NCBI GenBank assembly: GCA_017462615.1
Contig: JAFTQT010000092.1
Coordinates: 1-46,090 of the forward strand
DNA: 46,090 nucleotides
Reading direction: 5' to 3'
DNA from: Clostridia bacterium
GTDB lineage: Bacteria; Bacillota; Clostridia; Oscillospirales; CAG-272
The first letter of the stretch is position 1. Every line of letters starts with the position of its first letter. The translations under genes and the position numbers were made by a program. Below the pieces are notes generated by a model. The model was not told the DNA's origin, ran no database searches, and saw nothing but the letters and a program-made list of their open reading frames with translations. Shown one piece after another: positions 23,585 to 32,225 of the stretch.

Positions 23585-23784
23585 TTAAACCAAATCAATA
23601 TGGCAACCTTGAAAATTTTCAACGCTTTCAATAGCTATTGCGTTAGGAATATCGTAAGGTATGATTACCGCATATTTTTTCTGTTGATGATGGCTCGACT
23701 ATAGCTATCAGGAATACTGTCTATTTTTAGTATCGCATATTTACCAATGTGGAAGCAATCAATAATTGTTCGCTCTACTTTCAA
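23585..23784 (-). pseudogene. Frameshifted small gene, about 66 residues if repaired
   Basis: From a TTG at 23784 with AGGAG nine bases upstream, the frame reads LKVERTIIDCFHIGKYAILK then IDSIPDSYSRAIIN, and stops soon after a run of six A (23675-23680). Adding one A restores RKKYAVIIPYDIP, NAIAIESVENFQG and CHIDLV. The restored product looks like a real small cytoplasmic protein, but I cannot name the family. The indel in a homopolymer could be a true inactivation, a phase-variable or slippery site, or a sequencing error. The region is much more AT-rich than its neighbours, as expected of acquired DNA. Confidence 0.55.
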
Positions 23785-23846
23785 TTTTCACATCTCCTAC
23801 ATCTTTTCACATAACCAACATTCTTTTCGTCGTTCTGCCACAGCAT
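23781..23846 (-). CDS. Tentative 21-residue leader ORF with a CRRC motif
   Basis: The frame reads MLWQNDEKNV, then GYVKRCRRCEN. Its stop overlaps the TTG start of the next frame as TTGA, a layout typical of translational coupling. A weak AGAG lies six bases upstream, just after the -10 box of a perfect promoter. No family is recognised. Confidence 0.35.
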   Translation of the reverse strand: MLWQNDEKNVGYVKRCRRCEN

Positions 23847-23859
23847 TTTGTTCTCTTTC

Positions 23860-23888
23860 ATTATACACAGCTTCACGACAAATGTCAA
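23860..23888 (-). promoter_or_regulatory. Perfect consensus promoter of the small-ORF unit
   Basis: On the minus strand, TTGACA (23883-23888) and TATAAT (23860-23865) are 17 bases apart; both boxes match consensus exactly. It starts 25 bases past the stop of the second DeoR-type gene. The 432-base interval 23482-23913 otherwise holds only the terminator and the small ORFs. Confidence 0.8.
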
Positions 23889-23913
23889 ACGTCGCGCCTA
23901 TTTATCCCTCATC

Positions 23914-24606
23914 TCAAATTACAATAATATCGTCGGCCTCGTCGGCCTTACAAATATTGTAGGTATATTTATTTCCCAGCTTGGATCGATCGGCGAGGAT
24001 GATGCGCTTTTTGGCATTTTCAAATCCAATCCGGATCAGCTCCGCGCCGCTTTCCTTTTCCACCGTTACCATACCGTTATCCGAAATACCGTCGCACGCC
24101 AAAAACGCAATATCGGTGTTTACCGAGCGCAAAAAGCGCTCAGTAAACCGTCCCACCAGCTCCCTATCCGTGGCGTCGTATTCACCACCGGCAAGGATAC
24201 AGCGCACCTGCATCCGCGCCAGCACCTGCATAAAATACACAGAGTTGGTGATCACGCAAAGCCCCTCGTAATGCTGCAGACAGGGCAACAGAAAGGCACA
24301 GGTGGAGGAGGCAGCCAGAAAAATAGTCTGCCCGTTTTCGATATACGTCTCGGCGCGCTTGGCCAGATCGCGCTTTTCCTTCTCATTGATATGCATACGC
24401 AGACCGATGGGATATTGCAGATATTCCTGATTGGCAATCGCGCCGCCATGGTAGCGCCGCAGCAGCCCCTCCTGCTCCAGCTTGGCGAGATCGCGGCGTA
24501 CCGTCATTTCGCTAACGTAAAGCTTCTTTGCCAGCTGTGCCACGGTAATACGCTGCTTTTTCTCTGTCAGCTCCAATATTTCCTTTTGTCTGTCGTTGAG
24601 TGCCAT
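23914..24606 (-). CDS. DeoR-family transcriptional regulator, paralogue 2
   Basis: The 230-residue protein has the DeoR helix-turn-helix (NDRQKEILELTEKKQ, TVAQLAKKLYVSEMTVRRDL, EQEGLLRRYHGGA) and a shortened sensor domain (IFLAASSTCAFLLP, VITNSVYFMQVLA, CDGISDNG, ADRSKLGNKYTYN). It is about 30 residues shorter than usual for the family. GGAGG lies six bases upstream of the start. It is divergent from a YgjV-type membrane protein, with TGTTCG repeats between them that probably serve as its operators. It is not a close paralogue of the DeoR protein at 21797. Confidence 0.92.
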   Translation of the reverse strand: MALNDRQKEILELTEKKQRITVAQLAKKLYVSEMTVRRDLAKLEQEGLLRRYHGGAIANQEYLQYPIGLRMHINEKEKRDLAKRAETYIENGQTIFLAASSTCAFLLPCLQHYEGLCVITNSVYFMQVLARMQVRCILAGGEYDATDRELVGRFTERFLRSVNTDIAFLACDGISDNGMVTVEKESGAELIRIGFENAKKRIILADRSKLGNKYTYNICKADEADDIIVI

Positions 24607-24633
24607 TTCTGCCTCCTGTCCTTACGGGAATTA

Positions 24634-24692
24634 TGTTCATATAAATGTTCGATTTTCGATCAAACGAACAAGTATTGCGTTCTTTATGTTCG
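24634..24692. promoter_or_regulatory. Putative DeoR operator cluster (TGTTCG repeats)
   Basis: TGTTCA (24634), TGTTCG (24646), CGAACA (24665, inverted), TGCGTTC (24676) and TGTTCG (24687) lie within 59 bases between the two divergent genes and overlap the plus-strand promoter. Multiple TGTTCG-like half-sites are typical of DeoR/GlpR operators. Confidence 0.6.
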
Positions 24693-24703
24693 TATGTTAC
24701 AAT
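24675..24703 (+). promoter_or_regulatory. Promoter of the YgjV-type gene
   Basis: TTGCGT (24675-24680) and TACAAT (24698-24703) are 17 bases apart. The spacer contains a TGTTCG half-site, so binding there would block RNA polymerase. Confidence 0.6.
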
Positions 24704-24736
24704 TATAGCACAACGAAGCCAAGGAGGCAAGCACAA

Positions 24737-25288
24737 ATGGAAAATTTCTTGTCCTTTATCCAAAACCCCTATTTTATTCAGAGCTTTGGCCTAATCGGAA
24801 CGGTCCTTGCCCTGATCGGTATGCAGAGCAAGACCTACGGGCGCCTGGCCGCGTGCAAGATCGGCAACGAGGTGATCGACGGCCTCCACTATCTGCTGCT
24901 TGGGCAGCTGGATGGCGCTATCGTCAATTTCGTCAGCTGCGTGACCAACCCCATTTATTGGTGCCGCATCAAGCGCAGCAAGACTACGCGTCCCTTTCAG
25001 ATCGTCTTTGGGCTGCTATTTGTGAGCATCGTGCTTTGGCAATGGAACGGCTGGATCAGCATTTTTATTCTGATCGCAAAGCTCCTCTCCTCCGTGGCAC
25101 TGGGCATCAACAGCGTCAGGATCATTCGTATCCTCAACCTGATCTCCTCGGGCTGCTGGCTGCTTTATAGCATTTATGCCGGTAGCATTGCCGGTATTCT
25201 CACCAACGTGCTGCTACTTATTTCTCTGATCACGGCCATCATTCGCATCGATCTGCGAGAGCGGCGGGCTATTCACGCACTGGCTTGA
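24737..25288 (+). CDS. YgjV-family inner membrane protein
   Basis: The 183-residue protein has five or six hydrophobic segments (FGLIGTVLALIGM, GLLFVSIVLWQWNGW, ILIAKLLSSVALGI, ILTNVLLLISLITAII). It also carries the YgjV-type core KIGNEVIDGLHYLLLGQLDGAIVNFVSCV. The family has no assigned biochemical role; it may be a small transporter or membrane sensor. AAGGAGG precedes the ATG at nine bases, and upstream in-frame sequence crosses the operator region. It is under probable control of the divergent DeoR protein. Two hairpin terminators follow. Confidence 0.82.
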   Translation: MENFLSFIQNPYFIQSFGLIGTVLALIGMQSKTYGRLAACKIGNEVIDGLHYLLLGQLDGAIVNFVSCVTNPIYWCRIKRSKTTRPFQIVFGLLFVSIVLWQWNGWISIFILIAKLLSSVALGINSVRIIRILNLISSGCWLLYSIYAGSIAGILTNVLLLISLITAIIRIDLRERRAIHALA

Positions 25289-25317
25289 GCAAGCCACCTT
25301 TGCAGGGCAAGATCAAC

Positions 25318-25346
25318 GCCCCGACGGATTTTCTGTCCGTCGGGGC
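25318..25346 (+). terminator. GC-rich hairpin after the YgjV-type gene
   Basis: A perfect 11-base stem GCCCCGACGGA/TCCGTCGGGGC with a 7-base loop is followed by AAAATATTTG. It is the first of two hairpins in series. Confidence 0.7.
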
Positions 25347-25348
25347 AA

Positions 25349-25390
25349 AATATTTGCGAAAGAGGCTGCTTTTCGCAATATTTTTGCGTT
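25349..25390 (+). terminator. Second hairpin with T-tail before the T-box promoter
   Basis: The stem TTGCGAAA (25354-25361)/TTTCGCAA (25371-25378) with extra A/T pairs is followed by TATTTTTGCGTTTTT. It insulates the T-box transcript from upstream reading. Confidence 0.7.
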
Positions 25391-25397
25391 TTTCCTC

Positions 25398-25425
25398 TTG
25401 ATTTTTTGTTTTTTTATGTTATAAT
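25398..25425 (+). promoter_or_regulatory. Promoter of the pheS T-box transcript
   Basis: TTGATT (25398-25403) and a perfect TATAAT (25420-25425) are 16 bases apart. Transcription would start near 25432 and run through the T-box leader. Confidence 0.8.
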
Positions 25426-25431
25426 ATTATC

Positions 25432-25699
25432 TGTAATAAAAATAAGCAAAACACGGTGAAAAAGGTTGCCCCTTTCGCCCCCGTCAAAGAGAGAGCTGCC
25501 CCGGCTGTAAGCGGCTTACGGAAGAAGGTGCGGCGTTTCCCTTTGGAGTGGATCCGGTGAAAGCCATAGGCAAAGTAGTCGGGTACGGGCGATCCCGTTA
25601 CAGATCAAATGAGTGTTGGCTTCGGCCTTCAATTCGGGTGGTACCGCGAGCGATCTTCGCCTCGTCCTGATGTATTCGGGACGGGGCTTTATTGTTTTC
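25432..25699 (+). promoter_or_regulatory. T-box riboswitch (tRNA-Phe sensing) upstream of pheS
   Basis: The core T-box GGGTGGTACCGCG lies at 25636-25648. A leader region contains the AAAGAGAGA kink-turn motif (about 25486-25494) and a probable specifier TTC (25537-25539). It ends in an intrinsic terminator: stem 25659-25667 pairs with 25678-25687, followed by TTTATTGTTTT. Uncharged tRNA-Phe binding would favour the antiterminator and allow pheS transcription. The specifier position is inferred from the context and not from folding. The 441-base gap 25289-25729 holds this leader, its promoter and the two upstream terminators. Confidence 0.93.
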
Positions 25700-25729
25700 G
25701 TCACCCAAAAATTCGGAAAGGAAAAGGAC

Positions 25730-26743
25730 ATGAAAGAAAAACTGCAACAGATCAAATCTGCGGCTCTCCTGGAGCTGCAATCGCCGGAATGCGATACCGA
25801 GGCGCTGCGCGTACGGTATCTTGGTAAAAAGGGCGAGCTGACCGCCGTTTTGCGCGGCATGGGCGCCCTCTCCCCTGAGGAAAGACCCATCGTCGGTCAG
25901 ATGGCAAACGAGGTGCGCGCCGAGATCGAGGCTGCCCTCACCGCCAAGGTGGCCGAGCTGAAGGAAAAGGCGCTGGCCGATCAGCTCTGCCGTGAGAAGC
26001 TGGACGTCACCATGCCCGCTGCTCCCATCCGTATGGGCCATCAGCATCCCCTCACCCGCGCTCAGCGTGAAATGGAGGAGATCTTCATCGGCATGGGCTT
26101 TGAGATCGCCGAGGGTCCCGAGGTAGAGTACGATTACTACAACTTCCAGGCGCTGAACATCCCCGAAAACCATCCCGCAAGAGATACGCAGGATACCTTC
26201 TATATCACCGACAACATTCTTCTCCGTTCCCAAACCTCGCCTGTACAGGTGCGCGTGATGGAGCAGAAGAAGCCCCCCATCCGCGTGATCTCCCCCGGTC
26301 GTGTGTACCGCTCCGACGCGCTGGACGCCACCCACTCTCCGCTCTTCCATCAGATGGAGGGACTGGTGGTGGACAAGGGCATCACCATGAGCGACCTGAA
26401 GGGCACCCTGGAGACCTTCGCCCGCAAGATGTTCGGTGAGGAGACCAAGATCCGCTTCCGTCCCCACCACTTCCCCTTCACCGAGCCCTCCGCCGAGGTG
26501 GACGTTTCCTGCTTCGTGTGCGGCGGCAAGGGCTGTCGCGTCTGCAAGGGTGAGGGCTGGATCGAAATTCTCGGCGCCGGCATGGTGCATCCCTTCGTGC
26601 TTTCGAACTGCGGCATCGATCCCGAGGTCTACAGCGGCTTTGCCTTCGGCATGGGCCTGGAGCGTGTCACCATGACCCGCTACGGCATTGACGACATCCG
26701 TCTTTTCTACGAAAATGACGAGCGCTTCCTCAAGCAGTTTTAA
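25730..26743 (+). CDS. pheS: Phenylalanyl-tRNA synthetase alpha subunit
   Basis: The 337-residue protein has an N-terminal coiled-coil tRNA-binding arm (about 1-85, with [17 protein letters not shown]) and class II synthetase motifs: motif 2 [20 protein letters not shown] and motif 3 [36 protein letters not shown] cysteine-rich loop, found in many bacterial PheS, is at about residue 256. With PheT it forms an (alpha-beta)2 enzyme that charges tRNA-Phe. GGAAAGGAAAAGG precedes the ATG. Expression is set by the T-box leader. Confidence 0.98.
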   Translation: MKEKLQQIKSAALLELQSPECDTEALRVRYLGKKGELTAVLRGMGALSPEERPIVGQMANEVRAEIEAALTAKVAELKEKALADQLCREKLDVTMPAAPIRMGHQHPLTRAQREMEEIFIGMGFEIAEGPEVEYDYYNFQALNIPENHPARDTQDTFYITDNILLRSQTSPVQVRVMEQKKPPIRVISPGRVYRSDALDATHSPLFHQMEGLVVDKGITMSDLKGTLETFARKMFGEETKIRFRPHHFPFTEPSAEVDVSCFVCGGKGCRVCKGEGWIEILGAGMVHPFVLSNCGIDPEVYSGFAFGMGLERVTMTRYGIDDIRLFYENDERFLKQF

Positions 26744-26763
26744 GAAAGGAGCTTGCTGAAATT

Positions 26764-29163
26764 ATGAATCTTTCTATGAAATGGCTTTCCGATTTTGTGG
26801 ATGTCAGCGACATCGGCATTAAGGAATATTGCGATAAAATGACCCTCACCGGCTCTAAGGTAGAGGGCTTTGAGGAGCTGGGCGCGGAGATCGAAAACGT
26901 GGTGGTCGCCCGCATCAACAAGATCACCCCTCACCCCGACAGCGACCATCTGCAGATCTGTCAGATGGACGTGGGCACCGGCTGTAACGTGCAGATCGTC
27001 ACCGGCGCACAGAACGTATTTGAGGGTGCTATCGTGCCCGCGGCTCTGCCCGTGGCAAAGCTTCCCGGCGGCGTTGTCATCAAAGACGGCAAGCTGCGCG
27101 GCGTGGAGTCCCACGGTATGCTGTGCTCCATGGGCGAGTTGAATCTCACCACCCACGAGTGCCCCGGCAAGGAGGAGAACGGCATCCTCATTCTCGACGA
27201 GTGCTTTGCCGACAAACTCGGTATGGATATCCGCGAGGCTTTGATGCTGAACGATACCGCCGTGGAGTTTGAGATCACCTCCAACCGTCCCGATTGCCTT
27301 TCTATGATTGGTCTCGCCCGTGAGACCGCCGCCTCCTTCGGTCGTAAGCTCACCCTACACACCCCCGAGGTGAAAGGCTGTGGCGATGGCGACAAGGTGG
27401 AAAACTATCTCTCCGTTGCCATCGAGGCACCCGACCTCTGTCACCGCTACGCCGCAAGGGTCGTCAAAAACGTACGCATCAAGCCCTCTCCCATGTGGCT
27501 TCGTATGCGCCTCCACGCCGCCGGCGTGCGCCCCATTAACAATATCGTTGATATCACCAACTACGTGATGCTGGAATACGGCCAGCCCATGCACGCCTTT
27601 GATTACAGCTGTCTGGACGGCTCCGCCATTCGCGTTCGCCGCGCCGCTGACGGTGAGCAGTTCAAATCTCTTGACGATATCGACCATACCCTTAACAGCT
27701 CCATGCTGGTGATCGCAGACGAGAAAAAGGCCTGCGCTCTTGCAGGTGTCATGGGCGGCGCCAACAGCGAAATCAAAGAGAACACCGTAACTGTGGTATT
27801 CGAGTCCGCTTGCTTTGACGGTGCCTCCGTGCGCGTTACCGCCAAGAAGAACGGTATGCGCACCGAGTCCTCTGCCCGTTTTGAAAAGGGTCTTGACCCC
27901 GAAAACTGCTACGGCGGTCTCATGCGCGCCTGCGAGCTGGTAGAGCTGCTGGACGCCGGTGACGTGGTGGACGGCGTCATTGACGTCTACCCAGGCAAGC
28001 GCGAGGCTGTGACCCTGCCCTTCCGTCCCGAGCGTTATAACGAGTTCCTTGGTACTGACGTTTCCGCCGAGCGTATGGTGGAGATTCTTGAGAGCATTGA
28101 TTGCCACGTGGAAAACGGCGTGATCACCGTGCCCTCCTTCCGCGCTGACCTCGGCTGCATGAACGATATTGCCGAGGAGGTTCTGCGCTTCTACGGCTAC
28201 GACAAGATCGAATCCACCAACATTGTAGCCGAAACCACCGAGGGCGGCCGCACCGCAAAGCAGAAATTCGGCATCGACGTGGAGAACGCCCTGTACGGCA
28301 TGGGCATTGACGAGATCCAGACCTTCTCCTTCATCTCTCCCAAATTCTATGATAAGATCCGCATGCCGGAGGATTCTCCCCTGCGTCGCTCCGTGGTGAT
28401 CTCCAATCCCCTTGGCGAGGACACCTCCATTATGCGTACCACCGCTCTGCCCTCTATGCTGGAGGTGCTGGCACGCAACCTCAACTTCAGTAACGAGAAC
28501 GTGCGCCTGTTTGAGATGGGCTCTGTTTATCTCCCCTCCGAGAAGGAAGGCGAGCTGCCCCACGAAGGTCGTATGTTGACCCTTGGTATGTACGGCGACG
28601 CAGACTTCTACACCGTGAAGGCTGTGATCGAGAACCTGCTGGCGCTCTCCTCCGTGAAGGGTGCCACCTACACCGCCGTCACCGATAACCCCGCTTATCA
28701 TCCCGGACGCTGCGCCAAGGTGAACGCCACCGACGGCACCGAGATCGCAGTATTCGGCCAGATCCACCCGCTGGTGGCCGCCAACTACGGCGCAGATACG
28801 GCTCTTTACGCCGCCGAGATCGATTACGACGCGCTCTTTGCGCTCCGCAATCCCCAGAAGGGCTATAAGCCCCTGCCCAAGTTCCCCGCTACCACTCGCG
28901 ACTTCTCCTTTGTCTGCGACGAAGCGCTTGAGGTTGGTTCCATCATTGCCGTGATGCAAAAGGCCGGCGGCAAGCAATGCGAGGACGTACGCTTGTTTGA
29001 TATTTATCGTGGTCCCCAGGTGGGCGAGGGCAAGAAATCGGTTTCCATCCGCATGACCCTGCGCGCCGAGGATCACACCATGACCGTGGAGGACGCAGAG
29101 AAGATCTCCAAGAAGGTGCTGTATCTCCTGGAGCGAGAACTCGGTCTCACCCTGCGTGGCTAA
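26764..29163 (+). CDS. pheT: Phenylalanyl-tRNA synthetase beta subunit
   Basis: The 799-residue protein has a tRNA-binding OB domain (about 40-150: ENVVVARINKITPHPDSDH and QIVTGAQNV), a B3/B4 editing domain (about 205-385: PIPNIVDITNY-like segment PINNIVDITNYVMLEYGQP, then SSARFEKGLDPE), a B5 domain with FRPERYNEFLG, a catalytic-like core, and a C-terminal ferredoxin-fold anticodon-binding domain (FPATTRDFSFVCDE to the end). Length and order match the bacterial type. The B3/B4 domain hydrolyses Tyr-tRNA-Phe. It is co-transcribed with pheS 20 bases upstream. Confidence 0.98.
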   Translation: MNLSMKWLSDFVDVSDIGIKEYCDKMTLTGSKVEGFEELGAEIENVVVARINKITPHPDSDHLQICQMDVGTGCNVQIVTGAQNVFEGAIVPAALPVAKLPGGVVIKDGKLRGVESHGMLCSMGELNLTTHECPGKEENGILILDECFADKLGMDIREALMLNDTAVEFEITSNRPDCLSMIGLARETAASFGRKLTLHTPEVKGCGDGDKVENYLSVAIEAPDLCHRYAARVVKNVRIKPSPMWLRMRLHAAGVRPINNIVDITNYVMLEYGQPMHAFDYSCLDGSAIRVRRAADGEQFKSLDDIDHTLNSSMLVIADEKKACALAGVMGGANSEIKENTVTVVFESACFDGASVRVTAKKNGMRTESSARFEKGLDPENCYGGLMRACELVELLDAGDVVDGVIDVYPGKREAVTLPFRPERYNEFLGTDVSAERMVEILESIDCHVENGVITVPSFRADLGCMNDIAEEVLRFYGYDKIESTNIVAETTEGGRTAKQKFGIDVENALYGMGIDEIQTFSFISPKFYDKIRMPEDSPLRRSVVISNPLGEDTSIMRTTALPSMLEVLARNLNFSNENVRLFEMGSVYLPSEKEGELPHEGRMLTLGMYGDADFYTVKAVIENLLALSSVKGATYTAVTDNPAYHPGRCAKVNATDGTEIAVFGQIHPLVAANYGADTALYAAEIDYDALFALRNPQKGYKPLPKFPATTRDFSFVCDEALEVGSIIAVMQKAGGKQCEDVRLFDIYRGPQVGEGKKSVSIRMTLRAEDHTMTVEDAEKISKKVLYLLERELGLTLRG

Positions 29164-29165
29164 TC

Positions 29166-29372
29166 ATGGAAAAGGAAAAGGTAGCCCGCATCAACGAGCT
29201 GGCGCATCTTGCAAAGGAGCGCCAGCTCACGGATGCGGAGAAGGAAGAACAGGCAGCTCTGCGCCGCGAATATATCGGCGAGATCCGCGCCTCCTTTGGC
29301 GCGATGCTGGATAACACCGTCATCGAGCGTCCCGACGGCTCCAGAGAAAAGCTGCAACAAAAGAAACCTTAA
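29166..29372 (+). CDS. DUF896 family small protein (YnzC-like)
   Basis: The 68-residue protein has the DUF896 pattern: [37 protein letters not shown] and a [11 protein letters not shown] tail. The family forms a small helical hairpin, is cytoplasmic, and has no assigned biochemical role. It starts two bases after the pheT stop, so its ribosome binding site must lie inside the end of pheT. It fits a compact operon. Confidence 0.9.
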   Translation: MEKEKVARINELAHLAKERQLTDAEKEEQAALRREYIGEIRASFGAMLDNTVIERPDGSREKLQQKKP

Positions 29373-29383
29373 CGGAGGCAACT

Positions 29384-31057
29384 ATGAAAACAGACATTCA
29401 AATCGCAAAGGAAGCCACGATGCTCCCCATTGCCGATATTGCAACCACGCTCGGTGTGCAGGATGATGAGCTGGAGCTTTACGGCAAATATAAGGCTAAG
29501 ATCAACGATGCCTTCCTGAACCGTATGGCTGATAAAAAGAACGGCAAGTTGATCCTTGTTACCGCCATCAACCCCACCCCCGCGGGCGAGGGTAAGACCA
29601 CCACCACCGTGGGTCTCGGTATGGCCATGAAGAAAATCGGCAAAAACGCCGTGATTGCCCTGCGCGAGCCCTCCCTTGGCCCGGTATTCGGCATCAAGGG
29701 CGGTGCCGCCGGCGGCGGCTATGCCCAGGTGGTGCCCATGGAGGATATCAATCTGCATTTCACCGGTGACTTTCACGCCATCACCTCTGCCAACAATCTA
29801 CTTTGCGCGGTTCTTGACAATCACATTCAGCAGGGTAATGAGCTGGGCATCGACCCCCGTCGCGTGCTCTTCTCCCGCGTGCTGGATATGAACGACCGCG
29901 CGCTGCGCAACATTCTGATCGGCCTCGGCGGCAAGGTCAACGGTGTGCCCCGCGAGGATCATTTCATGATCACCGTGGCAAGTGAGGTTATGGCCATTCT
30001 CTGCCTTGCAGAGGACATTCCCGACCTCAAAAAGCGCCTTGGTGATATTCTGGTGGCCTACACCTATGACGGCAAGCCCGTTTTCTGCCGCGATCTGAAG
30101 GTGGCAGGCGCCATGACCGCCCTTTTGAAGGATGCCATCAAGCCCAATCTGGTACAAACCTTGGAGAACACCCCCGCCCTCATTCACGGCGGTCCCTTTG
30201 CCAATATTGCCCACGGCTGTAACTCCATCCGCGCCACCAAGCTGGCGCTGAAGCTTTCCGATTATGCCATCACCGAGGCGGGCTTCGGTGCCGATCTCGG
30301 TGCGGAAAAATTCCTTGATATCAAATGCCGCAAGGCCGGCATTTCTCCCGACGCCGTGGTGCTGGTCGCCACCGTCCGCGCCCTGAAATACAACGGCGGC
30401 GTAAAGAAGGAGGATCTGAAGGAGGAAAATGTGGAGGCGCTCCTCCGCGGTGCCGTCAATCTGGAGGCACATATCGACAATATTCAGAAGTTTGGCGTTC
30501 CCGTGGTGGTGGCCATCAACCGCTTTGCCACCGATAGTGATGCAGAGCTGGATGCCATCCGCACCATCTGCGAGAAGAAGGGCGCCGATTTCGCCCTTTC
30601 CGAGGTCTTTGCCAAGGGTGGCGAAGGTGGCGTCGAGCTGGCCGAAAAGGTGGTTGCCGCTTGCGAGAAGCCGAAGAATTTCCGCTTTCTCTATAACGAC
30701 GAGGCTTCCGTTACCGAGAAGATCGAGACCATCGCCCGTGAGCTTTACGGCGCTGACGGCGTTCAGCTGGAGGGTGCAGCCAAGAAGGCACTGGCCGATA
30801 TTCTGGCCATCGATCCCAACTATGCAAAGCTCCCCGTCTGCATGGCCAAGACCCAGTATTCCCTTTCCGATGATCCCACCAAGCTGGGCCGTCCTACCGG
30901 CTTCACCCTGACAGTGCGTGACATTCGCCTTTCTGCCGGTGCCGGCTTCATCGTGGTGCTGACCGGTGCCATTATGACCATGCCCGGCCTTGGCAAGGCT
31001 CCCTCTGCCTATAGCATCGACATGGATGCCGACGGCAACATTACGGGATTGTTCTGA
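29384..31057 (+). CDS. fhs: Formate-tetrahydrofolate ligase
   Basis: The 557-residue protein has the family length and signatures: the P-loop [19 protein letters not shown] at about residues 65-83, [32 protein letters not shown] and [13 protein letters not shown] near the C-terminus. It makes 10-formyl-THF from formate, ATP and THF in the cytoplasm, and works with FolD (1887-2747). No other acetogenic pathway gene is in the window. ACGGAGG precedes the ATG. The stop overlaps the tsaE start (TGATG). Confidence 0.97.
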   Translation: MKTDIQIAKEATMLPIADIATTLGVQDDELELYGKYKAKINDAFLNRMADKKNGKLILVTAINPTPAGEGKTTTTVGLGMAMKKIGKNAVIALREPSLGPVFGIKGGAAGGGYAQVVPMEDINLHFTGDFHAITSANNLLCAVLDNHIQQGNELGIDPRRVLFSRVLDMNDRALRNILIGLGGKVNGVPREDHFMITVASEVMAILCLAEDIPDLKKRLGDILVAYTYDGKPVFCRDLKVAGAMTALLKDAIKPNLVQTLENTPALIHGGPFANIAHGCNSIRATKLALKLSDYAITEAGFGADLGAEKFLDIKCRKAGISPDAVVLVATVRALKYNGGVKKEDLKEENVEALLRGAVNLEAHIDNIQKFGVPVVVAINRFATDSDAELDAIRTICEKKGADFALSEVFAKGGEGGVELAEKVVAACEKPKNFRFLYNDEASVTEKIETIARELYGADGVQLEGAAKKALADILAIDPNYAKLPVCMAKTQYSLSDDPTKLGRPTGFTLTVRDIRLSAGAGFIVVLTGAIMTMPGLGKAPSAYSIDMDADGNITGLF

Positions 31058-31512
31058 TGCTGCGTTTGCAATTACACACATCAAGCACCGAGGAAACCGA
31101 AGCTGCCGGCGCAGCTCTCGCCCACCGCATGATCGACGAGGGGTTGCCTCACTTTGTAGCCTTATACGGCGATCTCGGTGTGGGCAAAACCGCCTTCGTG
31201 CGTGGCTTCGCCTCCGTGATTTGCCCCGGCGCAGCGGTACGCTCGCCCACCTTTTCCTTGGTGTACGAGCACCGTGGAAAGCCATTCGATCTTTTTCATT
31301 TCGATATGTATCGTATCGAAAGCGAGGACGATCTCTACTCTATCGGCTATGATGATTACCTGGATCGCGGCGTGTGCCTTGTGGAATGGAGCGAGCATAT
31401 CCCCTACGCACTCCCCGCGCACCGCATTGCCGTGACCATCAAAAAGGACGATTTCTCAAGGCCCGACAGCCGCGAGATCACCGTAGAAGAACTGGAGGTG
31501 CCCCTATGCTGA
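31057..31512 (+). CDS. tsaE: tRNA t6A biosynthesis ATPase TsaE
   Basis: The 151-residue protein has the Walker A GDLGVGKTAFVRG at about residues 38-50, the SPTFSLVYEHRG switch and a C-terminal LVEWSEHIP. TsaE is the ATPase partner of TsaB-TsaD in N6-threonylcarbamoyladenosine (t6A) formation on ANN-decoding tRNAs. The start overlaps the fhs stop by one base. The tsaD gene is not present here. Confidence 0.95.
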   Translation: MLRLQLHTSSTEETEAAGAALAHRMIDEGLPHFVALYGDLGVGKTAFVRGFASVICPGAAVRSPTFSLVYEHRGKPFDLFHFDMYRIESEDDLYSIGYDDYLDRGVCLVEWSEHIPYALPAHRIAVTIKKDDFSRPDSREITVEELEVPLC

Positions 31513-32213
31513 TCCTTGCACTGGACAGCACGGCTGTGGTGGCCAGCGTGGCGCTTTGTGAAAATGACCGCGCCCTTGCCGCCTTTCATCTGAATAACGG
31601 CAATACCCACAGCGAAACGCTGCTTCCCATGGTCAAGGCGGCGCTTACAACCACCGGACATACGGTGGATGACGTCGATCTTTTTGCCTGCAGCGTGGGC
31701 CCCGGCTCCTTTACCGGCGTGCGCATTGGTGCAGCTACCATCAAAGGGCTTGCCTTTGGCAAGCAGAAGCCCGTGATCGGCGTTTCTACGCTGGAGGCGC
31801 TGGCCACCAACCTGCTGCCCTTCGAGGGCTTGATCGTTCCCGTCATGAACGCCCGCAGAGGCCAGGTCTACAATGCTGTTTTTGAAGGAAGGGACGGAAG
31901 GCTCATCCGTCTCACAGAGGATCGTGCCCTGGCCGTTACGGAGCTGGAGGCAGAGCTTGCAGCCATGGGACGCCCCTTCGCCCTTTGCGGTGACGGCGCG
32001 GAGATGGCCGCCGGACTTCTTCGGGAGATCACCCCCACGGCCGTTTCCCCTCTGCTTCTTTCTCAAAATGCCGTTTCCGTGGCCGAGGTGGCGCTTGCGG
32101 CCTATGAAAGCGGTGTCCGCACCACGGATGCGGAGCTTGCTCCCGTGTATCTGCGCTTGCCTCAGGCTGAGCGCGAGCGCCTGGAGCGCGAAAAGCAAAA
32201 TTCATCCATCTGA
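31506..32213 (+). CDS. tsaB: tRNA t6A biosynthesis protein TsaB
   Basis: The 235-residue protein has the ASKHA-fold entry LILALDSTAVVASVAL and the family signature GPGSFTGVRIGAATIKGLA at about residues 64-82. MNARRGQVYNAVF follows near residue 115. TsaB is the non-catalytic partner that binds TsaD and TsaE. The start at 31506 overlaps the tsaE stop by seven bases; an upstream in-frame extension is not conserved. Confidence 0.94.
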   Translation: MLILALDSTAVVASVALCENDRALAAFHLNNGNTHSETLLPMVKAALTTTGHTVDDVDLFACSVGPGSFTGVRIGAATIKGLAFGKQKPVIGVSTLEALATNLLPFEGLIVPVMNARRGQVYNAVFEGRDGRLIRLTEDRALAVTELEAELAAMGRPFALCGDGAEMAAGLLREITPTAVSPLLLSQNAVSVAEVALAAYESGVRTTDAELAPVYLRLPQAERERLEREKQNSSI

Positions 32214-32225
32214 AAGGATAGTGCT

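Noticed and set aside
24634..24692. TGTTCG repeats considered as a CRISPR array
   Set aside because: The repeats are 6 bases, irregularly spaced and between divergent genes; they fit operator half-sites.
27355..29076. 573-codon minus-strand frame inside pheT
   Set aside because: It is an antisense shadow of a gene with full family motifs; the translation is His/Gly/Val-rich low-complexity sequence.
29798..31285. 495-codon minus-strand frame inside fhs and tsaE
   Set aside because: It mirrors codon bias in fhs and crosses its stop; no family motif is visible.
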